Assembly (NCBI GenBank): GCA_028095005.1
Contig: CM051459.1
Location: 129,373,657-129,437,656, forward strand
Length of the DNA: 64,000 bases
Source of the DNA: Rhynchospora pubera
Taxonomy: Eukaryota; Streptophyta; Magnoliopsida; Poales; Cyperaceae
Direction: 5' to 3'
Below, one piece after another: positions 11,175-24,400 of this stretch. A model generated the notes under the pieces. The model searched no databases. It had not been told where the DNA came from and saw nothing but the letters and a program-made list of their open reading frames with translations. The position numbers were made by a program, and so were the translations under genes. Position 1 is the stretch's first letter, and every line of letters begins with the position of its first letter.

Positions 11175-12046
11175 CTGTTGAGAGTAAGACTGTTTCCTTT
11201 ATTGTTAGGTGGAATTGAATTCACCAGCTTAAAGGGGTGGTCCGTGGTTGTATAATTGAGAGGAGAGAAACAAAAATGGCATATTTAAGTTTTACAGAAA
11301 AAGAAAATATAACTTAAATTGAATAAATAGCGCCAGTTGTATATTATCAAGCACAACCATGTTCTATAGTGATTCTATCAGCCTATTACATGTCACATGA
11401 TGATTTTCTGCTTCATTTTTCAAATAAATATTCTCCTTGAGTTTACTTGCAAACTTTCTGGTTACCCATTTTCTGATTTAGCTCAACTTAATCGTTCTGT
11501 TGGTTAGAAATCTGTTCAGTCGGTAAATCAGTGCTTCAGTGATAATATATGCACCTGACATCTGTTCGTCATGTTTTCTATTATTTTACTAGCTATTTCT
11601 TTTTATCAAGATTATTTTAGTTAATGTGTTCACTTTTTCACTGTTCAAAATGCTGTTGCGAAGGTGTAGTAATTAGTGAAATGATTTCCAGAATTGGTAT
11701 AAATTACTCTGCACAACAATTATTGGTTCAAACGAAATTCACTTTAAAGTCGAGCATGGGAAGTATTGATTATTGACCAGTGCTAGATCTAAATACTTTT
11801 TTATATTATTCATTAAAAAGGATATTATCATCCTCAAAAGGGGGAAAAAAAAAAGGAGGAAGAAGAAGAAAGATATTAACAGCTATAGTTTTTATTCTAT
11901 ATGTCATAGGAGTTGTACTCTGGATGAGCCAATATATCCTACTTTTTCTTTGCAGACCTATAGTTTATTGCTTCTATTGTATAGCATTTCCTATAACTAT
12001 TAATTCAGAATTTCAGATACAAATGTTTAAAACTTTCACAAAATAT
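11175..12046. other. Intergenic region between two convergent genes
   Basis: Holds the 3' UTR of the reductase (AATAAA at 11322) and, on the other strand, that of the polygalacturonase. Apparent frames at 11773-12133 are low-complexity shadows. No element ends were seen. Confidence 0.6.
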
Positions 12047-14710
12047 TCATTTATCATTCTTCAAACAAGTGATTGGCGGTTCAGTTGGAGCCTTGAGATC
12101 CCCATATGCATTCCAACAAAAAGGACCATATGATCGATTGTCTCCCTCTGCTGGTTGGAGCTCGATATCAGCCAGGTGAATATTCCTGCATGGGGTATTA
12201 TCACTGCATGCCAGGTACAAGGGCTGTACCGTGTAGGTACCAACAAAGCCTTGGAAAGTGATGTCTGACAAGGTGACAGCAGATGATTTATTTGCACAGT
12301 GGCTCGGGCTCTGGCCGTTGCAGTAATACTGGTCGATCACTATTGGTGTTTTCACCTCTGACAATTGAATGTTTGCAAACCTTACATTCGTAACAGACCC
12401 TGAGCCCCCCTGTTAAATTTTACTTATATATTAGTAAATTCGACAGGAAAGCTTGAAGTCAAACCTGGGACTTCCTCTATTTTCTGTCTTTTTGAAATTT
12501 GAAGGATAAGTATCGAAAGTTCGAAACTTTTACCTGCCAAGTTTTGATTCTGGCAGCTGTCAAGGTACCAGTCATCTTTATGTTTTGAACAGTTATGCCT
12601 GATACCACTGCCATTGTATTATCTTTCCCTAGGCCTCCAATACTGATACCATGACCAGGCCCACAGGTGACATCATGAATGAACACATTTGAGCAGCCTG
12701 CCTGTATGGATACACAATCATCACCTGCTCAAACAAACCGGCAAGTAAGCTTCAATAAACTTGTGATCCCAACATTCAATACATTGAATCTTATTGCAAT
12801 CAGTAAACACTATAAAGTTACCGCAAGCCAAGGTGGAGTCGTGAATGGTAACACTCGCTGAATTCTGGAGATGGATTCCATCAGTATTTGGGCTATCCCC
12901 TGGTGATGAGATTGTAATCCCATAAACCAGTACTGATTGGCAAGTGTCGAATTTCAGGTGGAATTGTGGGCTATTCCTGATAGTTATTCCAGTTACTGTC
13001 ACATTGTAGCTCCCATAGAACCTCACAGACTGGAAAATTAACCCATGCAAAATCAACAGATTTTTTTTATTGGATACATCTCTTGAATATTTATAGATTT
13101 TGTTTTTTAATTTTCCTTTTCACTATAACTGAGAAAATGCATTCTTACCGTTGGCCTGGTTTGTGATAAACTTCCAGTGATATCCTACAGAAAGAAGAGC
13201 AAGCCGTTAGAACTTTATTAAAAAAATAAGCAGATTTCTTTCATCGCTGCCCTTTGTCTACAAGTTTTACTTTTATTATGAAATATGCAAGGGCATTAGA
13301 AGTAATTTCAACATAATTAAATTTGGTAAGTTATTACTTACTGGTTCATCATCAGACTCTGAATTTATATTCCACCAATTATTGCCATGCCCCTCAACAA
13401 TTCCCTGTCCTTGTATTGTTATTCCTCTTAATTTGGTGAATTCTATCCACTGTAGGAGCCCAGATGTAAAACCTTTATGATTTGCTGGTGCAACTATTGT
13501 CCCGTCTAGCTGAAATTGAAGTGTAAAATATTAGAAGGAAATTAGCAGCATAAGTTCATTAGTAGGGCTGCAAAACGGTCGAAACGGTATCGAAACTAGG
13601 GTGTTTCACTAACCTTTTCATTTCGCTGACGAAACTGTCTATTAATTTCGTTAACCGTTTCGTATCAGACGAAACGATCAAAATCGATGAAATTTTCGTG
13701 ATTTACACATGGAAGAAACTGTTTAGTTTTTGAAACGCAACCATATTCCTTAGCCATTTCATTTCGTTTTGGACGAAACGAAATAACAGTCGAAACGGCT
13801 TCAGTTTTCAGCCCATATTCATTAGTAATATGTAAAAGAATAAAAACTTGCCTGAAAAACTATGTTGGGTTGACAATTGGGGCCCGCAAAGGAAATAGGC
13901 CCAACTAAGAATTCGTGGTTGGAAGGGACCACCATAGTTGATGCAGCTACCTTGCACGCTGCAGTCCATGTACCTTGAAATGCCTACAACAATAGCGAAG
14001 AGACTTAGAGCCAACTTTAATATCCCCAATTCACATCAGAGTTTTGCATATTAATACTTACAATTTACAAGGAATCTATATTCCTATTGAATGTTAGCAA
14101 CTCAACATATGTTTATTTCTGTGCGTAACCTGCATGTCGGTCCTTTTTGTTTGTGAAAAGATGCATAATATAACTGAAGCCTGAAGGGCATCACCCAAAT
14201 CGTTTCCATCATTTTGATTCTAAAATAGCTTTAAATTAAGTTTTCTTTTTCCAAGTTAACATTAGAAATTTTAGCTAGTGCTCTTGATGAATAAGTTATT
14301 AAGATGCCATTTTTAGTAACCACCTTTGTGTCGTCAGTGACACCATCACCCTTAGCCCCATAATCTAGCACATTGAAAGTAGTACCGTGTGGCCCCGGTG
14401 GGGCTGGTGGTACCGGTGTATGTGGGCTTGGACCTGAGGGGGGACTTGGTACTGGTACTGGACTTGGTGGCGGTGGAGGATTTTTTTTGGGGCTTGAATT
14501 GTGTTTGGAGCTCTGGTGCTTATGTTTGGTGCTATTACTAGTGTGGTTAGTTTTTCCTTTAGGGGTCTTTTTAGAGAAAGAAGATTCAATATCATCTTTG
14601 ATTTCCCAATTAGCATGCTTTCTAGCATGACAAATCTCTACAAAAGTACTTGTAAGGATAATTAGGAGGATGGTAAGAGCAAAAAGGTGTTGTTGACTCA
14701 GGCTTCTCAT
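12047..14710 (-). CDS. Secreted polygalacturonase (glycoside hydrolase family 28), 7 exons
   Basis: Role: hydrolyses homogalacturonan in the cell wall. Exons in transcript order: 14710-14324, 13983-13852, 13509-13342, 13184-13149, 13029-12822, 12724-12534, 12409-12047; total 494 codons plus stop. Seen: a hydrophobic N-terminal signal (about residues 8-27, ending near CHA), a linker of Lys/His/Ser then Pro-rich sequence (about 45-110), then the catalytic beta-helix from FNVLDYGAKGDGVTDDTK. The four family motifs are present: NTD (289-291), DD (312-313), GHG (334-336) and RIK (369-371). C-terminal cysteines fit the plant family. Length and linker resemble the At1g48100-like group. Intron 2 has a GC donor (CAG/GCAAGT) and contains a hAT-like MITE. 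Exo- versus endo-activity and pectin substrate cannot be told from the sequence. Confidence 0.94.
13563..13817. mobile_element. hAT-like MITE in polygalacturonase intron 2
   Basis: A 255-bp non-coding element flanked by the 8-bp duplication TTCATTAG (13555-13562 and 13818-13825). The ends form an imperfect inverted repeat (TAGGGCTGCAAAAC against TATGGGCTGAAAAC). The interior is full of GAAACG/CGTTTC motifs. An 8-bp duplication and TAGGG-type ends fit the hAT superfamily. Inferred non-autonomous. Confidence 0.8.
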
Positions 14711-14865
14711 TGTTCTTTTTGTATATATGTCTAGTGATAGTTTTCTGTTGAAGTAGTGTGCGCGCGAATGTGTGCGTGTGGGGGTTTGTCTTTTTTCTTT
14801 TTGGTTGGGGACGAGCAGCAGAGGCCAGAGGGAGAGTATGAGGATATAATAGAATGAAGGATGTG

Positions 14866-14873
14866 CTTAAATA
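14866..14873 (-). promoter_or_regulatory. TATA-like box of the polygalacturonase gene
   Basis: The minus strand reads CTATTTAAG about 155 nt before the start codon. It is the best TATA-like site in the promoter and would leave a leader of roughly 125 nt. Position and sequence are the only support. Confidence 0.45.
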
Positions 14874-14959
14874 GAGAGATTGTTTTGGAAGTTTGTAGCC
14901 CCAAAACCAAAGAGAGAATAGATTGCAAGTAATTCTTTGTCTTATTCTACCTTCATTCA

Positions 14960-16150
14960 CATTTCAATAATTTTTTATTATTGGCATTGGATCAGGGTGT
15001 ATGGTGATTTTGGAATTTTGGTTGTATCTTTTTCCAGGAGTGTTTTAGTGACTTAATTGGCTGCATATAATATTAATAAGTTTATGATTACTACAAATTG
15101 TAATTCGAGAATAGGTTACAAATTTTTCATTAATTTATAATACAAGTTACAATAAACAATTGAACCTTACATGTAAATTTAAAAAATGTGTAATTCTCAC
15201 AACTGCTATATGAATAGATAACTAGTACTAAAACAGCAACAATAATTAAGTATTTTGTTCCGACGAGTTGGAGCAGGCTAAAAAATTAACCGAAGAAGGT
15301 CACCAAAAAATAAAATAACATAGGTAAAGTTGTAGTAATAATAATTCTAATAATAAACTAATATAATAGTAATAATAACAGTAATAAAAATCTACATCCT
15401 CAGCCGAAAGTTAATATTGCGATTTAAAAACTTATGACATCACTACTACCTCATTTTTTTTTATGTCATGACTGTGCATGGTACGTGAATAACTAATTTT
15501 CATATGCTCCTATCGAACGCCCACACCTTAGAAACATTCCATTCTTTAAAATTTCTTCTTACTTTTTCCTTGCATGTCAATATTAGTCTGCCTCTCCTTG
15601 TGTTTTAGAAATAGTTGAGAATTTCGCTACACACCGGTGCGGCGGCGCCTCAGGGCCCTATATTAGATATGTCCAAACCATTTCAAACGTGTTAGATCAA
15701 CTTCTCCCTATGAGTACAACTCCAATCATATCTTGTATGAATAGCAAGATTTTAAAATGCGATTTGTACGGTTTAGCGGTTGGGTGGTGATTTAGCGTTT
15801 ATCGGTGATAAAACAAACAAAACGGTGATATAACAGATAAAACAGTTGTGCGGTGTGAACAAAAATCTTGATATAACGATGATAAAACGGAAAAAATAGA
15901 ATTTTTTAAAAGCTTGATGAATATAGATAACTACTGTTCATAAAATTTGTCACATTTAAATATAATTTATAAAGATGACAAAAAAATTCAATTATAATAT
16001 AAATATATTAAAAAAAACTTATTATCATGCTCCCTAATAATTTAACGATTGCCATCTAATTGCAAAGTTGTCCATGCACGTTATTAAGTTGGTACAGCCT
16101 ACAAAAGGAAAGTTCAAATGCAAGCTTTTCTTAGCAATTGATGCCAGAGA
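14960..16150. other. Intergenic DNA
   Basis: AT-rich, with microsatellite-like AAT runs near 15330-15390. Around 15743-15870 there is a weak inverted pair (CAAGATTTT / AAAATCTTG) around GATAAAACGG-type motifs, possibly a decayed MITE. No gene seen. Confidence 0.4.
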
Positions 16151-16161
16151 GCAAGCTTGAG

Positions 16162-16458
16162 CAGGGCCGTCAAACGTGCGAAAACGGCAGCGAAAATATT
16201 CAATTTTCAATTTTTCATTGATTCCAACGAAACGTTTTTTCCATCCCGTTTCTGTTCTATTTTCAATTTTTCATTGATTTCAATCCATTTTCTATTAATT
16301 TCAGTCAGTTTTCAATAAAACGAAATACTAACGTGTATCACTTCCTGTTTCGTTTTCATTCCGTTCTTAAAAACAAAATCATTTTCCCTTTCACTTTTGT
16401 TCCGTTTCGGACGGAACGAAACGAAAACGTACAAAATGGTATGGTATTGACAGCTCTA
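16162..16458. mobile_element. hAT-like MITE
   Basis: 297 bp bounded by near-perfect 8-bp duplications (AGCTTGAG at 16154-16161, AACTTGAG at 16459-16466). Terminal repeats are CAGGGCCGTCAAA and, from the other end, TAGAGCTGTCAAT. The interior is rich in GAAACG-type motifs like the MITE at 13563, suggesting a related family. Non-coding. Confidence 0.7.
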
Positions 16459-16469
16459 AACTTGAGTGA

Positions 16470-17700
16470 CCACTAAAATGGGTCCCTTTGTACGTAGTAG
16501 GAGAACTAATAACTAATCTCTTGTTGGCATTGTAACGGTCACGGGAGAGAATCTGAGTTGTTGGTTTGTGTCTACTCTTTAATTAATCAAGGGGTATTAA
16601 CGAATAAAATAAGAGCTATAATATCCCTCGGAGGTTGGCCTACAAAATTACTTGTGAAATCTTTAAACCGAATCCTTCACTCAAGGAGATCTTTATGTAC
16701 GCTTCTGGTAAGGAATCATATATATATATTAAAAAATATTTCATTTTCCTCGCCTAAAGACAAAAGAAGTGGATCCATACAGCATTCATAAATTACCTCT
16801 TAATTTCCACAGCTAGCTACTTGTATATGTTCTCCTAATTATAATGTTTGAGAAGTAACAACTTTGATAATTTATCAGTTCAAAGTCAGCACAAGCCACT
16901 TTAATTAATGTTTTAAATAGTGGTATACTATATACAAGTATTGCAACGGAAGAGAAAATTAATGGAAACAGGATTGTCATTTATTATATATGGACGTGAT
17001 AAATTGATGATAGACCAATATTAATGCTCATCATTTGCGTAAGCAAATGCAAATAGGGTGTGAAGTTCGTCAACCGCATGCATATAATATCTGTGAGCAC
17101 TATTGATTATATTACACAACAACAGAGGAAGCATTCTGAGATGTTCCAAAATTTGCTAGAGCACTGACACATTTTCAACGCGTAGAAAATGCAAAATATA
17201 CACAATACGTTAGATAAATTTTGTCATGTCACAGGTGTAATATTATATTTATTCATTTTATTTATAAAAAAAAACTAGGTGTGAACAATATAGAAGTTTA
17301 TAGCATCATTTTAAGTATGAATTTTAGACAAAATTGACATATTATATAATTAATTTAGATGACGAAAATAAAATTACATGTAATTCACAATTTCTAAATA
17401 TTTGTTCTCATGCTTAGAAGTTGGTTAATTACAAATTTTTTGTGTGACGATAATTAGAACTTTACCTCAAAACAAATAGGATGTATAGATGGTACAAGGC
17501 CTTTCCTACTGATAATATTAATTACACTCAAGTACGAAAGCTTTGAACCATTTTCTTTAGAAAATATAATTTACGAGATATGTTAAGCACTGGCTCTAAC
17601 ATATCTTATATAGGTACGAGGAAAGCAAAGATGAATTGGTTATCTGTACTCGCAAATTTTTAAATAATATAACACATCATTAGAATAATAAATAAATTGA
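16470..17700. other. Intergenic DNA
   Basis: No gene, RNA or clear element end seen. One 77-codon frame (16558-16791) has no motif. Confidence 0.45.
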
Positions 17701-17719
17701 TATAAGAAATTAATAATAA

Positions 17720-17861
17720 TCAACTAGCTCTTAGTCTAGTGGCAAAGAAATGCATCTTAAGTGAAAGGTCGCAGGTTCGAAATTCGGCTGTGAGTCTTTT
17801 ATAGACATTTAACTTAAAAATAAAAAATAAATTATGAGACTTAATCCAAATTATCTTAAAA
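17720..17861 (+). mobile_element. tRNA-derived SINE
   Basis: 142 bp with an internal Pol III promoter: box A TAGTCTAGTGG at 17732-17742 and box B GGTTCGAAATTC at 17774-17785, spaced as in a tRNA. The 3' end is an A-run, and a 13-bp duplication AAATTAATAATAA flanks it (17707-17719, 17862-17874). The tRNA-like part does not fold into a credible complete tRNA, and the body extends past it, so it is a SINE and not a tRNA gene. Confidence 0.82.
17732..17785 (+). promoter_or_regulatory. Pol III box A and box B of the SINE
   Basis: Box A and box B lie about 42 bp apart start to start, which is compatible with TFIIIC binding. Box B has the conserved GTTCGA core. Confidence 0.75.
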
Positions 17862-18362
17862 AAATTAATAATAACGGGCTAAGACCTCTAAGTAATCGGT
17901 GGGGCCAAAAAGCTGCAGTATTCAAGATTTGGCGTATATTGCCAAATCATATGTGCATGCAAGGAGCACAGGAAATTATCAGAGTAAATCGTTGAAACAA
18001 TTTGCATATTTAACTATTTGAAGGAAACTCTACGCCAAGTTTCTCTTTGTCAGTAGCTAATTGTGTTGCCTTGGCGAGTACTCAACCAGAGAGAAGTAGC
18101 TGTTTGGATCTAGTGGCCTACACTAGTCTAAAAATGAATCCTTATCAACTAATTTGACTAATTACGGCTGCGATTTCGTTAGGATTAGGTAAAATGAAAG
18201 TTACACAACTTCATCTGAAACAGAAGAGAGATAATGACCATAATATAATTAAATTATATAATATTTCCTTTTTTCTGTTAATAGTTTACACATAGATTTC
18301 TTTTTAATTGGTAATCATACTTATTAAAGATTTTATTTGTGTAGATTTTTTTTATATATAAT

Positions 18363-18509
18363 GGCTCCGTTTGGATGGTGTGGGAATAAGAAGAATAATG
18401 GAAGAAGTATTGGGAAGTGTGTAACTTTGTGAAGAGTTTGGATTGTTTATAATAAATTTGGGAGTAGGAAGAACATATTTCCTTATTCCTGCACCATCCA
18501 AACGGACCC
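18363..18509. mobile_element. Harbinger/Tourist-like MITE, 147 bp
   Basis: Terminal inverted repeats GGCTCCGTTTGGATGGTG and, from the other end, GGGTCCGTTTGGATGGTG, with a 3-bp duplication AAT on both sides (18360-18362, 18510-18512). The same family occurs at 20940 and 33910. It is the only uninterrupted copy in the window and so defines the intact structure. Confidence 0.85.
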
Positions 18510-18512
18510 AAT

Positions 18513-20935
18513 AGAAAGCAGTGATTGATATATAAGGAGCAAACTTCACCATATATAACGATATATTATCGAATCGTTTTAAGCTCAAATGTGGAATAAT
18601 AATATGATTTAAGAGAAAAAAATCTAAATTTGCCTACTTCCTTCAAACTATTAATTCTTTATTTTATTTATATTTTAGAGATTGTGTTAAACTTTTGTCA
18701 AAGCTTATCCAATTCTTATTTGATTAGAATTATAATAATATATATTAATAAAATAATATGTTAATATCAAATCTTTCAGAAAATACAAAACATAATTTCT
18801 TATAATTAATGGTTCCTGCGATACAACGGAATAGTTAGATTTACACATTACCTTAAGATTATCCCCTTTCCTATATTTTAGATAGAGATTCTTGGGGCCA
18901 TAGATATTGATGCACATATTTTATGACCATTCCAGAATGTTTTTCCTCATAAATAATATTGGGATTATGGGGCCTCGCCTGAATAATATTTCGCGTCTTT
19001 CATGATTTTTAATGTAATTAAATGGGTCCATACAGACATACATCATTCGTTATTCGATTAATAAATTAGACTTTTATGGAGAGTACTCTTTCGTCTACCA
19101 TTAGTTCAATTGTCCTATATATGCCGTATTTTAGTCACCTTTCTATATGCCAAAATGAATTCAAAATAAATATAGAATATAAATATACAATCTCATTTAA
19201 TTTGTTTCTTAATCAGTTGACACTTGATCAATATTAACAAAACTTCACCATTACATAAATAATATAGAAGTTAACAAAAACAAAATCAAGAAGTCAGACT
19301 GCATGTTTCTAAATAATAAGAAAAGTGAAGAACATATAATAGGTAATCATATAGATGAATATCAAATCGACTAGTTAAATTTCTATTGAATGGAGGATAA
19401 CTCATAAGTTCAAGAGAATTAATGGATCAACTTCGAGTCATCCAGATTATTAAATACTATATAATATATATTCTATGCATATAAGATAAACCTGTTTTAA
19501 CTGATCACAAATGGTTCTATCAACCACATGTGCATGCCTACACCGTTATCCTCCCAAATGGAGGCGCATGCAATCTTTCATTTTCAACCCTTAACCGAAG
19601 CCCTATGATAACAACTAGTAGTTGTACTTTTCGTTTCATTTTAGAATGAAATGTTGCCATATGGCTACATTTTTTTTTTCTCAGAGAAGAACAAAAAATG
19701 ATATCAACTATTGAAAAGCAAATTAAGGGAGAGCCTTATCTAATACATGTGTGTTATATATATATATAAAATTGGTATGGCTTACCGCGGAGGCACCAAA
19801 AGTTGTTTGCTATATATGGTCCAGCTAAAATATGGGACCATGTGTTTAAGCTAGTTCCAAATCCAAGCACCAAGATTCCAATGACATGCTTTAACACGTG
19901 TTTTATGTTTTTATTCATTTGTACATAGGGAAATTTATAATAACTGAGTTATCAGACAATGGATATTTAGTCGAATTTGCACATGCATGCTATTTATAGT
20001 ATTTACAAATTACAGATGATTGAATAAGAGAGAGAGAGCCGAAAAAGCTAGAGGCTTAATTAATTTCTGTACAGTTCAAATTGCACAAGTTGGTGACTGA
20101 GAGATTTATAGCATGCCGGCCTATTGGGCAAGTGAAAGAAAAGTCTTATTGAAAGATCAATTTTTCTTCTGCATGCTCAAGATTAAACTATTCTCTATTA
20201 CCATGGATGCCACTAGAGGCAATAATTAAGAACGAGACAATCGCAGCTTTAATATTCATAATTTATACTATAATTAGAAAACTATATAATTAGAAAACTA
20301 ATTATGTGTTATAATTAAATTTCAAATATGAAACGTGAATACTTAATTATTTTATTTATAAAATAATGCAAATTATAAATAGATAGGAAAATTTTGAATT
20401 TGTTTTATAGTATCAGGTCTTTTTCACTTTTGATGATCATGTACAAAAAGAATTAAACAAATATGATATTTTTATATGAATGTGTTATATGATAAATAAA
20501 ATAAGATCAATCATCTACATTTATCGTTTGGAATATTATATTTAAAATGAACCATAATAAGATATTAAGACATCAAAAGCATAGTTAATGAATTTCTCTA
20601 CTAGGAAGTAGGAACCCTAACAAATACTGTCGGAGTAGGATAAGGATTTTGCTATCTGCAATTATTGCTGTTGTACAAAAACACTTGGACAGCCTACTAT
20701 CACTTATCAGACATACGGCTTAAGATTATATGCCATTCTTTTCTAGTAGATAAACAAGTGCTATGGATATGCAATAGAAATCGTTTAGATCGTCCGATCT
20801 TCAATAGATGATTCTGATCTATCAAAGACCATCCAATGATCATTCACAGTTGGAAAGTAATCTACTTATAAAAGCCCACTAGACCAAAAAAAAAGGCCGA
20901 TAAAAATAATCCGGGGCCTAATTAGCCTAGAATAT
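18513..20935. other. Intergenic DNA
   Basis: 2.4 kb of AT-rich sequence. No coding frame with a motif, RNA gene or element with matching ends was recognised. Confidence 0.45.
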
Positions 20936-21038
20936 ATATGGCACCGTTTGGATGCGTTGAGAAGAAGGTAGGAAGAAGAAAGAAGGAAAGAAATAAATTA
21001 TAAACAATCCAAGCCTCGCTCGCAGAAGCGAAAGACTT

Positions 21039-21287
21039 TTGAAGAAAAACACTGGCCCTTATCTCACAACCGTGCAAAAGGCTCAACAAACCAAATTTAA
21101 GGTTCATGAAAAGACCAAACCCAGAAAGGAAAAGATTTCAAGTGCTGATGTTGCTGATAGTTACCTTAAGCAAATTGTCCCGATTACGGTGGAGCAAGCT
21201 GAAGTTGTTTTACTCACTGCTGGACTTGAATTGGATGAGGATCTACGAGCCAAACTGATTAAGGCTCGCATTATCCCGGGTCTCTGA
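21039..21287 (+). pseudogene. C-terminal remnant of LINE ORF1
   Basis: 82 codons, Lys-rich at first, with no CCHC knuckle or RNA-binding domain in the part that remains. Its place directly before ORF2 and at the LINE's 5' edge makes it the truncated end of ORF1. The frame stays open to the insertion point. Confidence 0.6.
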
Positions 21288-21453
21288 ACTCGGGTCACTT
21301 CCAATCATGTAGTCTCTTTCAGTTTTTTTTAATGTTTGCTCAAAAAAGAATAATTGTTTCAGTTGTGTTCTGGGCCCTTTTTTGGTTAAAAAATGAGAGT
21401 TCCAGTTTCTCCTCTTTTAATGTCTCTCAGAGTTGCTTCTTTTACCGTTCTCA

Positions 21454-24400
21454 ATGAAATCAAATCTCAAGATGCTTTGCTGGAATGTTCGAGGTTTGAA
21501 TGAAAGGGATAAAAGACTAGCAGTTAAACAGACTGCAAAATTTGAAAAGCCAAATGTCATTTGTTATCAAGAAACCAAACTGTGTGATGTCACCTTCCCC
21601 CTCATCTCAGAAGCGTGTGGAAAGCACTTTAGGGATTTTCTTTCAGTTGACGCTACTCATTCAAGAGGTGGGATTTTAACAGCTTGGAATCCAAACTTCC
21701 TCTCTGTTGACACTTCTATGGCAGCCTCTCATCATCTCACTATTGACTTTATCTTTAAAAGAGATGGCTCAAAATTTCGACTAACCAATCTTTATGGCCC
21801 CTCAACGGCAACTAACAGAGATGCCTTCCTGCATCAAATAAGAACGATGGTGCCCCCTGCTGACATGCCTTGGATTTTATGTGGTGACTTCAACCTAACC
21901 ATTCAAGCTAGTGAGAGAACTAACCCAGATTATAACCAAAGAGGAACTGCTGACTTTGCTGATTTAGTTGATGAATTGGGTTTATTGGACTTGCAAATGG
22001 TTGATAGAAACTTCACCTGGTCAAACCAGAGATTAAACCCCTCTCTTGCGAGATTAGATCGTTTTCTTTTCAACCAGCTTTTCTCTTCTACTTACCCCAA
22101 CATTGTCCAGACTTCTTTGGCAAATACCTCGTCAGACCACTGCCCATTGCTTTGTTCCTTTAGCCTGAACTTCCAACCCTCAAATATTTTCAGAGTTGAG
22201 AATTACTTTCTTAATTTACCAGAATTCTCAGATCTTGTTCTCAACTTTTGGCTTTCAGAAGAGGTAGCTGACAACCCTTATAAGTTCAACTTGAAGCTAG
22301 CAGGTCTTACAAAGCTCATTTCAAGTTGGAGAAAAGGAAGATTATCTAAGTTGGATAAACAGTTGAAATGTATAAGAGATTACTTGAAATGGTCGGACGA
22401 AGTTTCAGAAATTAGACAACTCTCCGAACTTGAAGTACTAGTTAGGACACTCTTGAAAAGAAGATTCACCATTCTAGCAGAATGGGATGAGATTAGATGG
22501 AAACAACGCTCAGCCCAGAGTTGGAGATTAGAAGGTGATCGTAACACCGCTTACTTTCATGCGGTAGCTACGGGCCACAAGAGGAAAAACTTGATTGAGA
22601 AAGTTAACTTTAACAATATAGAAATAACTGACCATAGAGAAAAAGGAAATGCTTTCTTCAATTTTTTCTGCTCTCTGATGGGTGCGGATTCGGCAGACTC
22701 TGGTCTCCTTGATAGCATTGATTGGTCAATGTTGTATCCTTCAAAGAAAGATTTTTCAACACAACTTGTAGAATCAATCACTGAGCTTGAAGTTAGAAAG
22801 GTAATTTTAGATTGGCCTTCAAACAAATCTCCGGGGCCCGATGGATTTACAGGAGAATTCTACAATTTCTTTTTGGAAGAGTTGCTCCCAGATTTAGTAT
22901 TGACTCTCAATAATGCTCTCAACACGGGTTCCTTGAAGCCATGTAACTCCTCTTACATTGCGTTGGTACCAAAGATTGAGGATGCGATCTTGACAAGTGA
23001 CTACCGTCCAATTAGCATTATACACTCTTTGCAGAAAATTTTATCAAAAGTGCTAGCTAATCGTTTCACTCCACATCTCGAGGCACTTGTTGATCAATCT
23101 CAATCAGGTTTCATTCCAGGAAGGAACATAGTTGAAAACTTTTTATATGCCCAACAACTAGTCAATTTCACTTCTAAAGAAAATATCCAGTTGGGTCTTT
23201 TCAAGGCCGACATACATAAAGCTTTCGACACTCTCAATTGGCAATTCTTACAAAAAGTTCTCCTAGCAGTTGGATTCCCTGAACAATGGGTTGGATGGAT
23301 TCTCAATTGTGTGCTCCAAGGTACTTCAAGAGTAATAGTGAATGGCATAGCTTGCCGAAGTATAAAGTTGAAACGAGGAGTGCGACAAGGTGATCCTATT
23401 TCGCCATACCTTTTCATTTTAGCCTTTGATTTTCTAGCAAGATGGCTTAAATCTTTAGTTCGATCTGGAGCTCTTCTGTTGCCTTTTGCTAACATTCAAC
23501 CGGCTCTCTTCTATGCTGATGACTCTATTATTTTCTTTAAGCCTTGCACAGAACAAGTTCACTTTCTCAAGATGGTTCTGCTAGCCTTTCAGTCTATTTC
23601 TGGTCTTGCATTGAATAGAACAAAATCAGATCTGATGATAACCTCGGCTAATGAGACACTTGTAACTGAAATGGCTGTTGTTATGGGATGCAGACCAGCA
23701 TCCTTCCCAATTAAATACCTAGGTCTGCCTCTCTCGGACAGAAGGCTAAGAAAATCTGATTATATCCCTCTTATTGACAAAATAAGAATGAAACTGACTT
23801 CCTGGTCTGCAGCTCTTCTTTCCCAGGCAGGTAGACTTGTGTTGGTCAACGCTTGCTTGACATCCATGCCTCTCTTTTTCATGTCTGCATTCTTACTTCC
23901 TAAATGGGTCATAAAGGAAATTGATAAACTCAGAATGCGTTTCTTCTGGCATGGTACCTCCACCACAGGCAAACTAATCATGGTTTCATGGGAGAAAATA
24001 TGCACTCCAAAAAAACAAGGAGGATTAGGAGTTCTAAGCTTTACAGAGATGAATAGGGCTTTACTGGCAAGATGGCTATGGTGTTGGATCTCAAACAAAG
24101 ACAGCATGTGGCCTAAACTGACAGCAACTTTGCAGAATAATCAACTTTAAGGTACTAGCAAGTAAGAGGTCTTGGACCCTTTTTTAGCTTTTCCAAACTC
24201 TAATTGCTGGCCCCACTAGTACCACCTTTGGTGCCAGAATTTAGTCCGCTTAGAGGTGCTTTCCTTGAAATCATGCCTATTCTCAATATCGCAGTCACTA
24301 TCTTTCCAGGAGATGGTAGCTCGGTTTTATTCTGGCATCACAACTGGGGAAATGGCGTGCTAAAATACACCTTCGCTGATCTCTTTACCTTCGCCGTCGA

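Noticed and set aside
14373..14630. Plus-strand Gly/Leu-rich frame of 85 codons
   Set aside because: Antisense of the Pro-rich linker in polygalacturonase exon 1.
15743..15870. Candidate MITE with CAAGATTTT ends
   Set aside because: Inverted ends are only 9 bp and no target duplication was found.
17720..17800. Possible tRNA gene
   Set aside because: Box A and box B are present, but there is no complete cloverleaf. The body, A-tail and 13-bp duplication show a SINE.
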